Shown here in pieces: positions 53,834 through 61,623 of a stretch of DNA of 64,000 nt. Below the pieces are notes generated by a model. The model was not told where the DNA came from and ran no database searches. It saw nothing but the letters and a program-made list of their open reading frames with translations. This DNA comes from Gaiellasilicea sp963811885 (lineage in GTDB: Bacteria; Actinomycetota; Thermoleophilia; Gaiellales; Gaiellaceae). Position numbers and translations under genes: made by a program. Positions within the stretch are counted from its first letter, which is position 1. The number at the start of each line of letters is the position of its first letter. Where the stretch lies: NCBI GenBank assembly GCA_963811885.1, contig CAWETB010000015.1, forward strand, positions 1,426,001 to 1,490,000. The letters run 5' to 3'.

Positions 53834-54448
53834 ATGGATGCGGCAATGAGCCTTACCGATCCCACCTTGCGACGCGCGCGCCGAGCCGCAAGCATCCGGA
53901 TGGTGCACGAGGGGGAGCTGACGGACGGGGAGCTGATCGAGCGCGTCGGCAACGGCGACCGCGATGCGTTCGATGAGCTCTACCGCCGTTACACGCGTCC
54001 CGTGCTCGGCCTCGCACTGCGCCGGCTCGGCGACCGCGGCCGAGCCGAGGATGCGCTTCAGGACGCGTTCGCCGCGATCTGGCGCTCAGCTGCGAGCTAC
54101 GACCCGGCACGCGGGCAGGGCGGCGCCTGGCTCTACACCGTCGCGCGGAACGCGATCGTCGACGGCGCGCGCAGGCGGCCGGAGCCGCCGATGGAGGCGC
54201 CCGACGAGCCCTCGGGCGAGAACGGCCCGCCCGAGCAGGCCGAGGCGGCGTGGCTCGCCTGGCGCGTGCACAGCGCGATCGAGCAGCTGCCCGAGCACGA
54301 GCGGCCGGTGATCGAGCTCGCGTACTGGGGCGGGCTCTCCCAGAGCGAGATCTCGGAGTTCCTGCACGTCCCCCTCGGCACGGTCAAGACGCGCACGCGC
54401 AGCGCGCTTGCGCGACTTGCCGACATGTTGGAAGAGGAGCTGCCGTGA
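53834..54448 (+). CDS. ECF sigma factor
   Basis: 204 residues. Region 2 (DAFDELYRRYTRPVLGLALR, DALQDAFAAIWRSAASYDP, WLYTVARNAIVDGARRR) and region 4 (LPEHERPVIELAYWGGLSQS, VPLGTVKTRTRSALARL). ATG 53834 has TAGACC 6 nt upstream. Its stop overlaps the start of the anti-sigma gene (GTGA), the usual arrangement of an ECF switch. Confidence 0.92.
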   Translation: MDAAMSLTDPTLRRARRAASIRMVHEGELTDGELIERVGNGDRDAFDELYRRYTRPVLGLALRRLGDRGRAEDALQDAFAAIWRSAASYDPARGQGGAWLYTVARNAIVDGARRRPEPPMEAPDEPSGENGPPEQAEAAWLAWRVHSAIEQLPEHERPVIELAYWGGLSQSEISEFLHVPLGTVKTRTRSALARLADMLEEELP

Positions 54449-55011
54449 GCGACCGCTTCGACGAGCTCGTCGGCGACGTCGACGACCCGCGCGAGCGGGA
54501 GCGGCTGCGGCGGGTGCACGACCTGCTCCTCTCCGTGGATGCGCCGCCGGAGCGGTCCCCCACGCCCGGTGACGCCGCCCCTCCGTCGCCGGCGTCGCTG
54601 CTGCCGCGCCGGCGCGGCCGGGCGCTCATTCTGCTTGCGGCCGCGCTCGCGGCCGCCTCGTTCGGCGCCGGCTGGCTGACCGGCGCGCGCGGCGGAGACG
54701 CCGAGCCCGAGGCGGTGATCGCGATGAGCGGATCCGGCGCAACCGGATCGATCGAGCTCCTGCCGCAGGACGCAGCCGGCAACTGGCCGATGAACGTGCT
54801 CGTCCGCGGGCTCGAGCCGAGCCGCGACCGCTCCGACTACTACGAGCTCTGGCTGACGAAGGACGGGAAGCTGGTCGACTCCTGCGGCCGCTTCACCGTC
54901 CATCCCGGCGTGACGACGGTCAGCCTGAGCGTGCCCTACGGCCTGCGCGACTACGACGGCTGGGTGGTCACGCGCGCGGGCTCGGACGAGATTCTGCTCA
55001 CGACGGCCTAG
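54445..55011 (+). CDS. Anti-sigma-K factor-like (RskA) membrane protein
   Basis: 188 residues. Short N-terminal cytoplasmic part without an obvious zinc motif, one membrane helix (ALILLAAALAAASFGAGWLT), and a RskA-type extracytoplasmic domain (YELWLTKDGKLVDSCGRFTV, DYDGWVVTRA). It should hold the ECF factor at the membrane until a signal arrives. GTG 54445 overlaps the sigma gene. The absence of the zinc HxxxCxxC motif in the anti-sigma part is unusual. Confidence 0.85.
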   Translation: MSDRFDELVGDVDDPRERERLRRVHDLLLSVDAPPERSPTPGDAAPPSPASLLPRRRGRALILLAAALAAASFGAGWLTGARGGDAEPEAVIAMSGSGATGSIELLPQDAAGNWPMNVLVRGLEPSRDRSDYYELWLTKDGKLVDSCGRFTVHPGVTTVSLSVPYGLRDYDGWVVTRAGSDEILLTTA

Positions 55012-55364
55012 GCGGGCTCCCAGAGCTCGAAGCGATTTCCGTCGGGGTCGACCGCCCAGCCGAAGCGGCCGAACTCCTGCTCCTCGACCCGCTCGTCCAC
55101 CTCGGCGCCGGCAGCGCGAAGCTGCGCCAGCATCGCGTCGAGGTCACGGACGCGGTAGTTGACCATCGTCTGCTGCTCGGCCGGCCAGTACTCGGTCTCG
55201 CCCGGGAAGATCGACCAGACGGTGGCGTCGCCGGCTTCGGCGACGAAGACGTTCCCGCCCCACTCCGAGATCGAGATCCCGAGGTGCGTCTCGTACCAGG
55301 CCCGCAGCGCCTCTGGGTCGGCCGAGCGGAGGAAGACGCCGCCGATCCCGACCACGCGCTCCAT
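55008..55364 (-). CDS. VOC family protein
   Basis: 118 residues. Typical VOC dioxygenase/lyase fold: GGVFLRSADPEALRAWYETH, MVNYRVRDLDAMLAQLRAAG, RFGWAVDPDGNRFELWEP (Glu metal ligand in ELW). Unknown substrate. ATG 55364. Convergent with the anti-sigma gene; the stops overlap. ThyX lies just upstream on the same strand (stop 55370). Confidence 0.87.
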   Translation of the reverse strand: MERVVGIGGVFLRSADPEALRAWYETHLGISISEWGGNVFVAEAGDATVWSIFPGETEYWPAEQQTMVNYRVRDLDAMLAQLRAAGAEVDERVEEQEFGRFGWAVDPDGNRFELWEPA

Positions 55365-55369
55365 GCGCG

Positions 55370-56065
55370 TCAGGGGGCGGTGCGGTCGTTCGCGATGAAC
55401 GCGGCGTGCGTGATCGGCATCAGCCGCTCGAGGAAGGTCTCCGCCGCGGCCGCGTACTGCTGGATCTCGTACTGGGCGTTCTCGTGGTTGCGGAGGCCGC
55501 AGAAGTGCATCAGCGAGCGTGGATTGCAGCTCCAGTAGTACTTCGTGTAGGTCGAGAGCGGCAGCACCGCCCGCGCGACCTCCTTGGCGACGCCCTGCTC
55601 GAGCATCCGCTCGTAGGCCTCGAAGGCGCGTTCCGCGTTCTCCTCGATCTCGCGCCGTGCCTCGTCGCGCACATGGTCCTCGACGGGCTCGAAGGTGTAG
55701 TTGCCCGGCTTGCCGACCTGGGTGCGGACGTTCTCGGGCACGTAGAACTCGGCGTCCATCTTCGAGTAGCGGCCGCTCCACTCGTTGTAGCTGTGGCCGG
55801 CGCGATGGCGGTGGTGCTCGCGCACGACGAAGAGCGGAGCCTTGACGAGGAAGCGGAAGTAGCCGTGCTCGAAGGGGCTGCCGTGGCGCTCGCGGACGAG
55901 GAAGCGGATCAGGCCGGCGTCCCGGTCGGACATCTCGTCCGACTCCTGGTTGAAGGAGACGCGGGCGCCGTTGACGACGGCGAGGTCGGACGCGAGCGCC
56001 GCGTCGAGCGCGAGAAAGCCCTTGTCCAGGACTGAGACCACCGTCTCGGGCAACACTTCCGTCAT
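55370..56065 (-). CDS. thyX: Flavin-dependent thymidylate synthase ThyX
   Basis: 231 residues. Makes dTMP from dUMP with methylene-THF and FAD. The ThyX motif is complete: REHHRHRAGHSYNEWSGRYS. Other landmarks FLVRERHGSPFEHGYFRFLV and RAVLPLSTYTKYYWSCNPRS. ATG 56065 has TACATT 7 nt upstream on its strand. Its start codon overlaps the divergent DUF72 start (shared CATG). ThyX yields THF directly, which lowers the need for a classical DHFR. Confidence 0.95.
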   Translation of the reverse strand: MTEVLPETVVSVLDKGFLALDAALASDLAVVNGARVSFNQESDEMSDRDAGLIRFLVRERHGSPFEHGYFRFLVKAPLFVVREHHRHRAGHSYNEWSGRYSKMDAEFYVPENVRTQVGKPGNYTFEPVEDHVRDEARREIEENAERAFEAYERMLEQGVAKEVARAVLPLSTYTKYYWSCNPRSLMHFCGLRNHENAQYEIQQYAAAAETFLERLMPITHAAFIANDRTAP

Positions 56066-56712
56066 GGCCTCCAATGTAGAGCGTCTGTCGGTCGGAACGT
56101 CGGGCTGGTCCTACCCGAGCTGGCGGCCCGATTTCTACCCGGCAGGGACGGCGAACGAGGACTTCCTCGCCTGGTATGCGGCCCGGCTCCCGTCGGTCGA
56201 GCTCAACTCGACGGGTTATCGGTTGCCGTCCGAGGAGCAGTTCGCGCGCTGGGCGGCGGCGGTTCCGGACGGGTTCACGTTCGCGGTGAAGGCGCCGCCG
56301 CGGGCGCTACGCGACGTCGCGACCTTCGACGAGCGCGTGCGGCGACTGGGCGACCGGCTCGGGCCGGTGCGGGTGGTCGTCGGAGTCGCCGCGGGACGAC
56401 GGCTTGCTGCCGCTCCTGCTCGGCTCGACCGACCTTCGGATCGCGCTCGATCTGCGCGACGAGAGCTGGGACGGCGTCGACGTCGCGCCGGCGGTGCGGG
56501 TGAACGACTGGGAGGCCGACGCGCCGTTCCGCTACCTCCGCTTCCGCGAGCCGCCGCACTCGGAGCAGGAGCTGGCGGAGCTCGCAGCGCGGATCGAGCC
56601 GCTGCTCGCGGGGGGCGTCGACGTCTTCGCCTACTTCCGCCACGAGGACGCGCCGACCGCCCCGGCGTACGCCGCGCGGCTGCTCGGGCTCGTCCGCGGG
56701 GACGACGCCTGA
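56064..56712 (+). CDS. DUF72 (YecE-like) protein (frameshifted)
   Basis: About 216 residues, shorter than the usual 240-300. VGTSGWSYPSWRPDFYP, ELNSTGYRLPSEEQFARWAA, FTFAVKAPPRAL, then, after a break near 56385, LRIALDLRDESWDGVDVAPA and FRYLRFREPPHSEQEL, VFAYFRHEDAP. A TIM-barrel family of unknown function. The ATG overlaps the opposite ThyX start. Start choice is not certain. Confidence 0.82.
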
Positions 56713-56762
56713 TCGCTCCTGCGGCCGACGCACGCAGGAACGCGGCGTCGTAGCGTGAACTC

Positions 56763-56861
56763 GTGACTCCCATGCTCGCAACCGTCGCCATCCTCGTTCC
56801 GTTCGCCGGCCTGATCGGGCCGCTCCTCTGGATGGCGAAGAGCACCGGTACCCCCGGCTAG
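56763..56861 (+). CDS. Putative 32-residue membrane peptide
   Basis: GTG 56763 to TAG 56859. TPMLATVAILVPFAGLIGPL then LWMAKSTGTPG: a single membrane helix. TAGCGT ends 6 nt before the GTG, the leaderless pattern seen for larger genes here. Between DUF72 and the cold-shock gene. Could be a real small protein; no homology is claimed. Confidence 0.45.
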   Translation: MTPMLATVAILVPFAGLIGPLLWMAKSTGTPG

Positions 56862-56910
56862 GCGAGATTGCCGCTACGCTGGCGGCGTTCAATTCTTAGA
56901 GCGCGTAACC

Positions 56911-56963
56911 TGCGGTGCCCTGGCACCTCTCTTACCGTTCGTGAGTCATTTGGTAAGGAGGTG
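56911..56963 (+). promoter_or_regulatory. Switch-like 5' leader of the cold-shock gene
   Basis: ACCTCTCTTACC (56925-56936) can pair with GGTAAGGAGGT (56952-56962), one bulged base, burying the Shine-Dalgarno AAGGAGGTG. A competing hairpin GGTGC/GCACC (56914-56918, 56923-56927) would use part of the same strand and free it. Possible temperature-dependent switch. Confidence 0.5.
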
Positions 56964-56970
56964 TAGAGAT

Positions 56971-57174
56971 ATGGCAACAGGAACCGTGAAATGGTTCGAC
57001 GACGCGAAGGGCTACGGCTTCATCGCGCCGGAGGACGGAGGCAAGGACCTCTTCGTCCACCACAGCGGCATCGGCGGCGAGGGCTTCAAGTCCCTCTCCG
57101 AGGGCGCGAAGGTGGAGTTCGAGGCACGCGAGGGCCAGAAGGGCCCCGAGGCCTTCAACGTCGTCGCCGTCTAG
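56971..57174 (+). CDS. cspA: Cold-shock protein CspA family
   Basis: 67 residues, single cold-shock domain with RNP1 GYGFIAPE and RNP2 DLFVHHSGI. Starts ATGTVKWFDDAKGYGFI. Binds single-stranded RNA/DNA as an RNA chaperone. ATG 56971, 7 nt after AAGGAGGTG. The leader may hide this site. Followed by a good terminator. Confidence 0.96.
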   Translation: MATGTVKWFDDAKGYGFIAPEDGGKDLFVHHSGIGGEGFKSLSEGAKVEFEAREGQKGPEAFNVVAV

Positions 57175-57190
57175 GCGTCGTCGCGAGCTC

Positions 57191-57240
57191 AGAGATCCCC
57201 GTGGCGGAGCGCTTGCGAGCGCACCGGCGCGGGGATCTTT
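57191..57240 (+). terminator. Terminator of cspA
   Basis: AGATCCCCG (57193-57201) pairs with CGGGGATCT (57230-57238), with a smaller hairpin GCGCTTGCGAGCGC inside; TTT follows. Confidence 0.8.
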
Positions 57241-57249
57241 GCCGTTCTG

Positions 57250-57284
57250 GGACGTGTCCCAGGGACAGTCCCTAGGACACGTCC
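57250..57284. repeat. REP-like palindrome, copy B
   Basis: Reverse orientation of copy A with GGACGTGTCC ends. On the minus strand it supplies the last codons (SDVS) and TAG of the cyclodeaminase gene. Confidence 0.85.
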
Positions 57285-57817
57285 GAAACAGCCGCCCGTC
57301 CTGCCGCAGCGGCGGCTCGGGCGGCATGGCGACTGGCGCCGGCGATCCGATCGTCTCCCCGTCGCGCGTTGATCTCCACGAGACGGGCGGCGATCGATGC
57401 CACCGCTGCGGCCAGGTCCGCGCCCGCAGCCGCATCGCCGCTCACGTTGGGATTGCCTCCGGCCGCGACGGCCGCGGCCAGCTCGGCCACCTCGGCGGCG
57501 ATCTCCGCCAGCTCGAACGGGATCGCGACGATGCGCTCGACGTTCTCGTCCGACCGCTCGGTCATGAACGCGCCGTACGCGTCGGCATCGGCGTCGGCGA
57601 GAGGCTCGACGCGGGCGCGCAGCTCCTCGGCCCGGCCGACGATCTCGGCGCGCGGCTCCCAGTCGTCCGCGGCGAACCGCGCCGCCATCGCAGTCAGGCC
57701 GGCGGCCAGAGAGAGGGCGACGGCCGCGACCGCGCCGCCCCCAGGCGCGGGCGTCCGCGCCGGAACGGCGTCGAGAAACTCCTTGACGCTCGCGTCGAGG
57801 AAGCTAGAAGAGCCCAA
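57272..57817 (-). CDS. fchA: Cyclodeaminase/cyclohydrolase (FTCD_C) family
   Basis: About 181 residues, all helical. Signature PARTPAPGGGAVAAVALSLA for the start, GNPNVSGDAAAGADL in the middle. The family carries methenyl-THF cyclohydrolase or formimino-THF cyclodeaminase activity and fits next to formate-THF ligase. TTG 57817 overlaps the end of that gene by 14 nt. The stop codon lies inside REP copy B, so the repeat has become part of the gene end. Confidence 0.85.
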   Translation of the reverse strand: MGSSSFLDASVKEFLDAVPARTPAPGGGAVAAVALSLAAGLTAMAARFAADDWEPRAEIVGRAEELRARVEPLADADADAYGAFMTERSDENVERIVAIPFELAEIAAEVAELAAAVAAGGNPNVSGDAAAGADLAAAVASIAARLVEINARRGDDRIAGASRHAARAAAAAGRAAVSDVS

Positions 57818-59489
57818 CCGTGCGCCCGTCTTCGTCGATGTCGACGTTGAACGCGGCGGGCGCGGCGCCGAGCCCGGGCATCGTCTGCATCGTCCCGCAG
57901 AGCGCGACGAGCCAGCCCGGCGCCCGTGTAGGCGCGGACGTCGCGCACGGTCACCTCGAAGCCCGTCGGGCGCGTTCGCCAGCGCAGGGTCGTGCGAGAG
58001 CGAGAGGTGCGTCTTCGCCATGCAGATCGGCAGCCGGTCGAGCCCGTTCGCGCGTGTACGCGTGCATCTTGTCCTTCGCCGTCTGCAGGAAGACGACGCC
58101 GTCGGCGCGGTAGACCTGACGCACGATCGCCTCGATCTTGGCGTCGATCGGCTCGTCGAGCGGATAGGTGTAGCTGAACGCGTTCGGGCTGCTCGGCGGC
58201 GTCGGCGACCGCCTCCGCGAGCGCGGCGGCGCCCTCGCCGCCCCGCTCGAATGCCTCGTTCAGCTCGGCGGCGTGCGCGCCGTGCTCGAGCGCGAGCCGG
58301 CGGACGAGCTGCGACCTCCTCGTCCGTGTCGCCGGGGAAGCGGTTGACGGCGACGACGGCCTTGAGGCCGAACCCGCGCGATGTTCCTCGAGGTGGCGCT
58401 CGAGGTTCGCCGAGCCGCGCTCGATCGCGTCCGAGCCCGCCCTCGGGATCGCCGCCGTGGTGCTTGAGCGCCTTTGCGGTCGCGACGAGCACGACCGCGC
58501 TCGGGCTGACGTCGCCGACACGGCAGACGATGTTGAGGAACTTCTCCATCCCCATGTCGGAGCCGAAGCCGGACTCGGTGACGACGTAGTCGCCGAGCTT
58601 CAGCGCGACCCGGTCGGCGACGAGCGAGTTGTTGCCGTGCGCGATGTTCGCGAAGGGGCCGCAGTGCACGAGCGCCGGCTGGCCTTCGAGCGTCTGGACG
58701 AGGTTCGGCTTGATCGCGTCCTTGAGCAGGACGGTCATCGCGCCGGCCGCTCGCAGCTGCTCGGCGAGCACGGGCTCGCCCTCGTAGGTGTACGCCGACC
58801 GTGATCGCTCCGAGCCGCGCGCGCAGATCGTGCGAGGTCGCGGGCGACGGCGACGATCGCCATCACCTCGGAGGCGGCGGTGATGTCGAAGCCCGTCTCG
58901 CGCGGACGTAGCCGTTCGCGCGGCCGCCGAGCGCCGACGACCGTCGTGCGCAGCGCGCGGTCGTTGACGTCGACGCAGCGGCGCCAGCCGACCGTGAGCG
59001 GGATCGATACCCGAGCGCGTTACCGTGCAGGATGCTGCGCCTCGATCATCGCGGCGAGCAGGTTGTTGGCGGCACCGATCGCGTGGATGTCGCCGGTGAA
59101 ATGGAGGTTGAGGTCCTCCATCGGCACGACCTGGGCGTAGCCGCCGCCCGCCGCGCCGCCCTTGATCCCGAACACCGGCCCGAGCGAGGCCTCGCGCAGG
59201 CAGAGCACCGGCTTGCGCCCGATGTGGCCGAGACCCTGCGTCAGCGACACCGCCGTCGTCGTCTTGCCCTCGCCGGCCTTGGTCGGCGTGATCGCGGTGA
59301 CGCAGATCAGCTTCCCGTCCGGCGCGCCCTTCAGCCGGTCGAGGACCGCGAGGTCGATCTTCGCCTTCGTGCGGCCGTACGGCTCGACCTCGTCCGGGAT
59401 CAGAGCCCGGCGAGCGCCGCGATCTCCTCGATCGGCCGGAGGGTCGCGGCTTGCGCGATCTCGAGGCTCGACGGCAGCGCGGTCGTCAT
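57804..59489 (-). CDS. fhs: Formate-tetrahydrofolate ligase (many frameshifts)
   Basis: Makes 10-formyl-THF from formate, ATP and THF. Reconstructed from all three frames: start MTTALPSSLEIAQAATLRPI, YGRTKAKIDL, ITPTKAGEGKTTTAVSLTQG (ATP loop), VFGIKGGAAGGGYAQVVPME, NNLLAAMIEAQH, then AEQLRAAGAMTVLLKDAIKP, NIAHGNNSLVADRVALKLGD, VTESGFGSDMGMEKFLNIVC, VVAVNRFPGDTDEEV, CMAKTHLSLSHDP, and the end IDEDGRTVGLF. At least eight indels lie between 57850 and 59405, densest in 57900-59040. Probably sequence error in an otherwise typical gene. Confidence 0.82.
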
Positions 59490-59498
59490 GGGCGGACC

Positions 59499-60654
59499 TT
59501 AATGCCGAGCGACGGCGCCGAGGTGACGCTCGAACGCGCCCGTCTCGACGATCTCGCCGATCTGCGCGATCACGTGGCGGAGCTCGTCGTCGGAGGAGTA
59601 GTAGTGCGGCCCGATTCGGATGCCGGCGCCCGGGCGAAAGTCGCAGAGGATCTGGCGCTCGGAGAGCTCCTTGTGCACGGCCGGGAACTCGTCGACGTGG
59701 ACGGTGACGGTGCCGCCGCGCCGCTCCGGGTCGCGGGGGCTCGCGACTCCGAAGCCGGCCGCGTCGGCGAGGGCGATCAGCAGGTCGGTCTGCCGGAGCG
59801 AATTGGCGCGGATCCGCTCGACGCCGATCTCTTCGATCAGGTCGTAACCGGCGGTGGCCGCGTAGAGCGCGGGGACGTTCGGGGTGCCGGTGAGAAAGCG
59901 CGCCGCGCCGGCTGCGTAGCGCATCTCCTCCTCGAACGCGAACGGCGACTCGTGGGCCTGCCAGCCGGTGTAGCTCGGCTCGAGCAGCGCGGCGAGATCG
60001 GGGCGGACGTAGAGCCAGCCGTTGCCAGGCCCGCCGCAGAGCCACTTGACCGAGCCGCCGACGGCGAAGTCGACGTTCAGGGCCGTCAGGTCGAGCGGGA
60101 CGATGCCGGCGGACTGGTAGGCGTCGAGGATGACGTGCGCGCCCGCCTCGTGGGCACGCTCGACGATCCGTTCGACGTCCTGGATCTCGCCCGACTTGAA
60201 GAGGACGTGGCTGACCGGGACGAGCAGCGTTCGCTCGTCGATCGCGTCGACGATCTCGTCGTCGTCCTCGCAGACCACGACCTCCAGTTCTCGGCTGTGC
60301 CTGGTAGAGGTAGCGCACCGAGGGGAAGTTGCCGCGCTCGTAGACGACCCGGTTCCGCTCAGGTGTCGGCCGGAAGCAGGAGAGGACGACGGCTTCCGCG
60401 ATCGCCACGTTCTGATGCATCACCGTCGTGCCTGCAGGCGCGCCGACGATCCGGCCGATCTGGTCGCCGACTGTCAGCGGCAGCTCCCACCAGCCTTCCC
60501 CCCACGCCCGGATCCCGCGCTCGCGCCAGGTGCGCGCGTACTCCGCCAGCCCGTCCTCGGCCCGTCGCGGCATCGCTCCGAGCGAGTGGTTGATCAGATA
60601 CGTCGTCTCCTCGAGGATCGGGAACTCGGAGCGGTAGTCGAGGAGCGCTCGCAT
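59499..60654 (-). CDS. Class V aminotransferase/kynureninase-like PLP enzyme (frameshifted)
   Basis: About 385 residues. YRSEFPILEETTYLINHSLG start, HQNVAIAEAVVLSCF; after a break near 60290, VPVSHVLFKSGEIQDVERIV, HVILDAYQSAGIVPLDLT and the PLP-Lys region VGGSVKWLCGGPGNGWLYV. Related to kynureninase and isopenicillin-N-epimerase-type desulfurases; reaction unknown. ATG 60654. Stop 59499, 10 nt before the fhs start, so the two may be co-transcribed. REP copy C lies just upstream. Confidence 0.85.
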
Positions 60655-60687
60655 CAAGCGCCAGTCTGCACGACCGGCGTCTGCGAA

Positions 60688-60722
60688 GGACGTGTCCCAG
60701 GGACTGTCCCTGGAAGTTGTCC
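60688..60722. repeat. REP-like palindrome, copy C
   Basis: GGACGTGTCC, CA, GGGACTGTCCC then a degenerate right arm GGAAGTTGTCC. Lies about 50 nt before the RAYT transposase gene, between divergent genes. Confidence 0.82.
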
Positions 60723-60770
60723 CTTCACGACGGTTTCGCGCGAGCAGACTACCGCGGTAGCGTCGGACCC

Positions 60771-61231
60771 GTGCCGAGGATCCCGCGCAGCCAGCTGCCG
60801 AGCCCTGCCTGGTACCACGTCGTCTGCCGTGGCGTCGACCAACGCCCGATCGTGCACGACGATCGCGACCGCGAGGCCTGGTTCAAGCTCTTCCTCGACG
60901 TCCAGCGGCGCTTTGCCTGGCGGGTGCACGCGTGGAATCTGCTCGACAACCACTTTCACCTGCTCGTCGAGACGACACAGCCGGAGCTCTCCCGCGGGAT
61001 GCAGCGGCTCAACGGGATCTACGCCATGCGGTTCAACCGGCGCTACGCCCGCAGCGGTCACCTCTTCCAGAACCGGTTCGAATCCCGCGTCGTCGAGGGT
61101 GACGCATATCTCGACACCGTCGTCGAGTACATCTTCGAGAACACGACGAGGGTCGGGCTCCCTGGCTGGCCGTGGCGTGGCATCGGCTCTGCCGGCGGCA
61201 CCGGGCGGGCGCTCGCCCCGACACCGCGTAA
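60771..61231 (+). CDS. REP-associated tyrosine transposase (RAYT, Y1/HUH)
   Basis: About 153 residues. HUH motif in LLDNHFHLLVE, start PSPAWYHVVCRGVDQRPIVH, MQRLNGIYAMRFNRRYARSG, LFQNRFESRVV, catalytic Tyr region YLDTVVEYIFENTTR. This single-strand nuclease family handles palindromic REP sequences. GTG 60771 has TAGCGT 7 nt upstream. The frame stays open past 61231; a TAA there is reached only with a one-base shift, so the exact end is unsure. REP copy C flanks it. Confidence 0.88.
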
Positions 61232-61248
61232 CTATGCTTGCCCACGGC

Positions 61249-61614
61249 ATGACGGACGAGTCGAGACTGAACGAGCACCCCGTCCGTGGCATCGATCGCC
61301 GGAACGGAGCCGTGGTGATCCACCTCGTCGGCGAGCTCGACCTCTACAACGCACCCGAGGTGCGCTCGGCTCTGCTCGAGCTCTGCTCGGAGCAGCCGGA
61401 GCGGCTCGTCGTCGACCTGGGCGACGTGGACTTCGTCGACTCGACTGCCCTCGGCGTCCTGATCGAGGCGCGCACGAAGCTCGACGACCGCAAGACGTTC
61501 CTGCTCGCCGCTCCCGGGCTCGAGACCCACCGCGCGCTCTCGATCTCCGGACTCGACCAGCACCTCGCCGTGCACGAGACCGTCGAGGCCGCACTCGCCG
61601 CGCAGCTGAGCTGA
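61249..61614 (+). CDS. STAS-domain anti-sigma factor antagonist
   Basis: 121 residues. NGAVVIHLVGELDLYNAPEV, the phospho-acceptor loop VDFVDSTALGVLIEARTKLD (Ser in DST), and a final helix. SpoIIAA-like regulator that frees sigma factors from anti-sigma kinases. ATG 61249; an upstream ATG at 61234 adds MLAHG. Nothing nearby looks like its kinase, except the degenerate HisKA protein at 49681, which is not that type. Confidence 0.87.
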   Translation: MTDESRLNEHPVRGIDRRNGAVVIHLVGELDLYNAPEVRSALLELCSEQPERLVVDLGDVDFVDSTALGVLIEARTKLDDRKTFLLAAPGLETHRALSISGLDQHLAVHETVEAALAAQLS

Positions 61615-61623
61615 CCGCGCAGT

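Noticed and set aside
57804..59489. Programmed frameshifting in formate-THF ligase
   Set aside because: There are too many shifts, in varied contexts, with no slippery site plus structure pattern; error is more likely.
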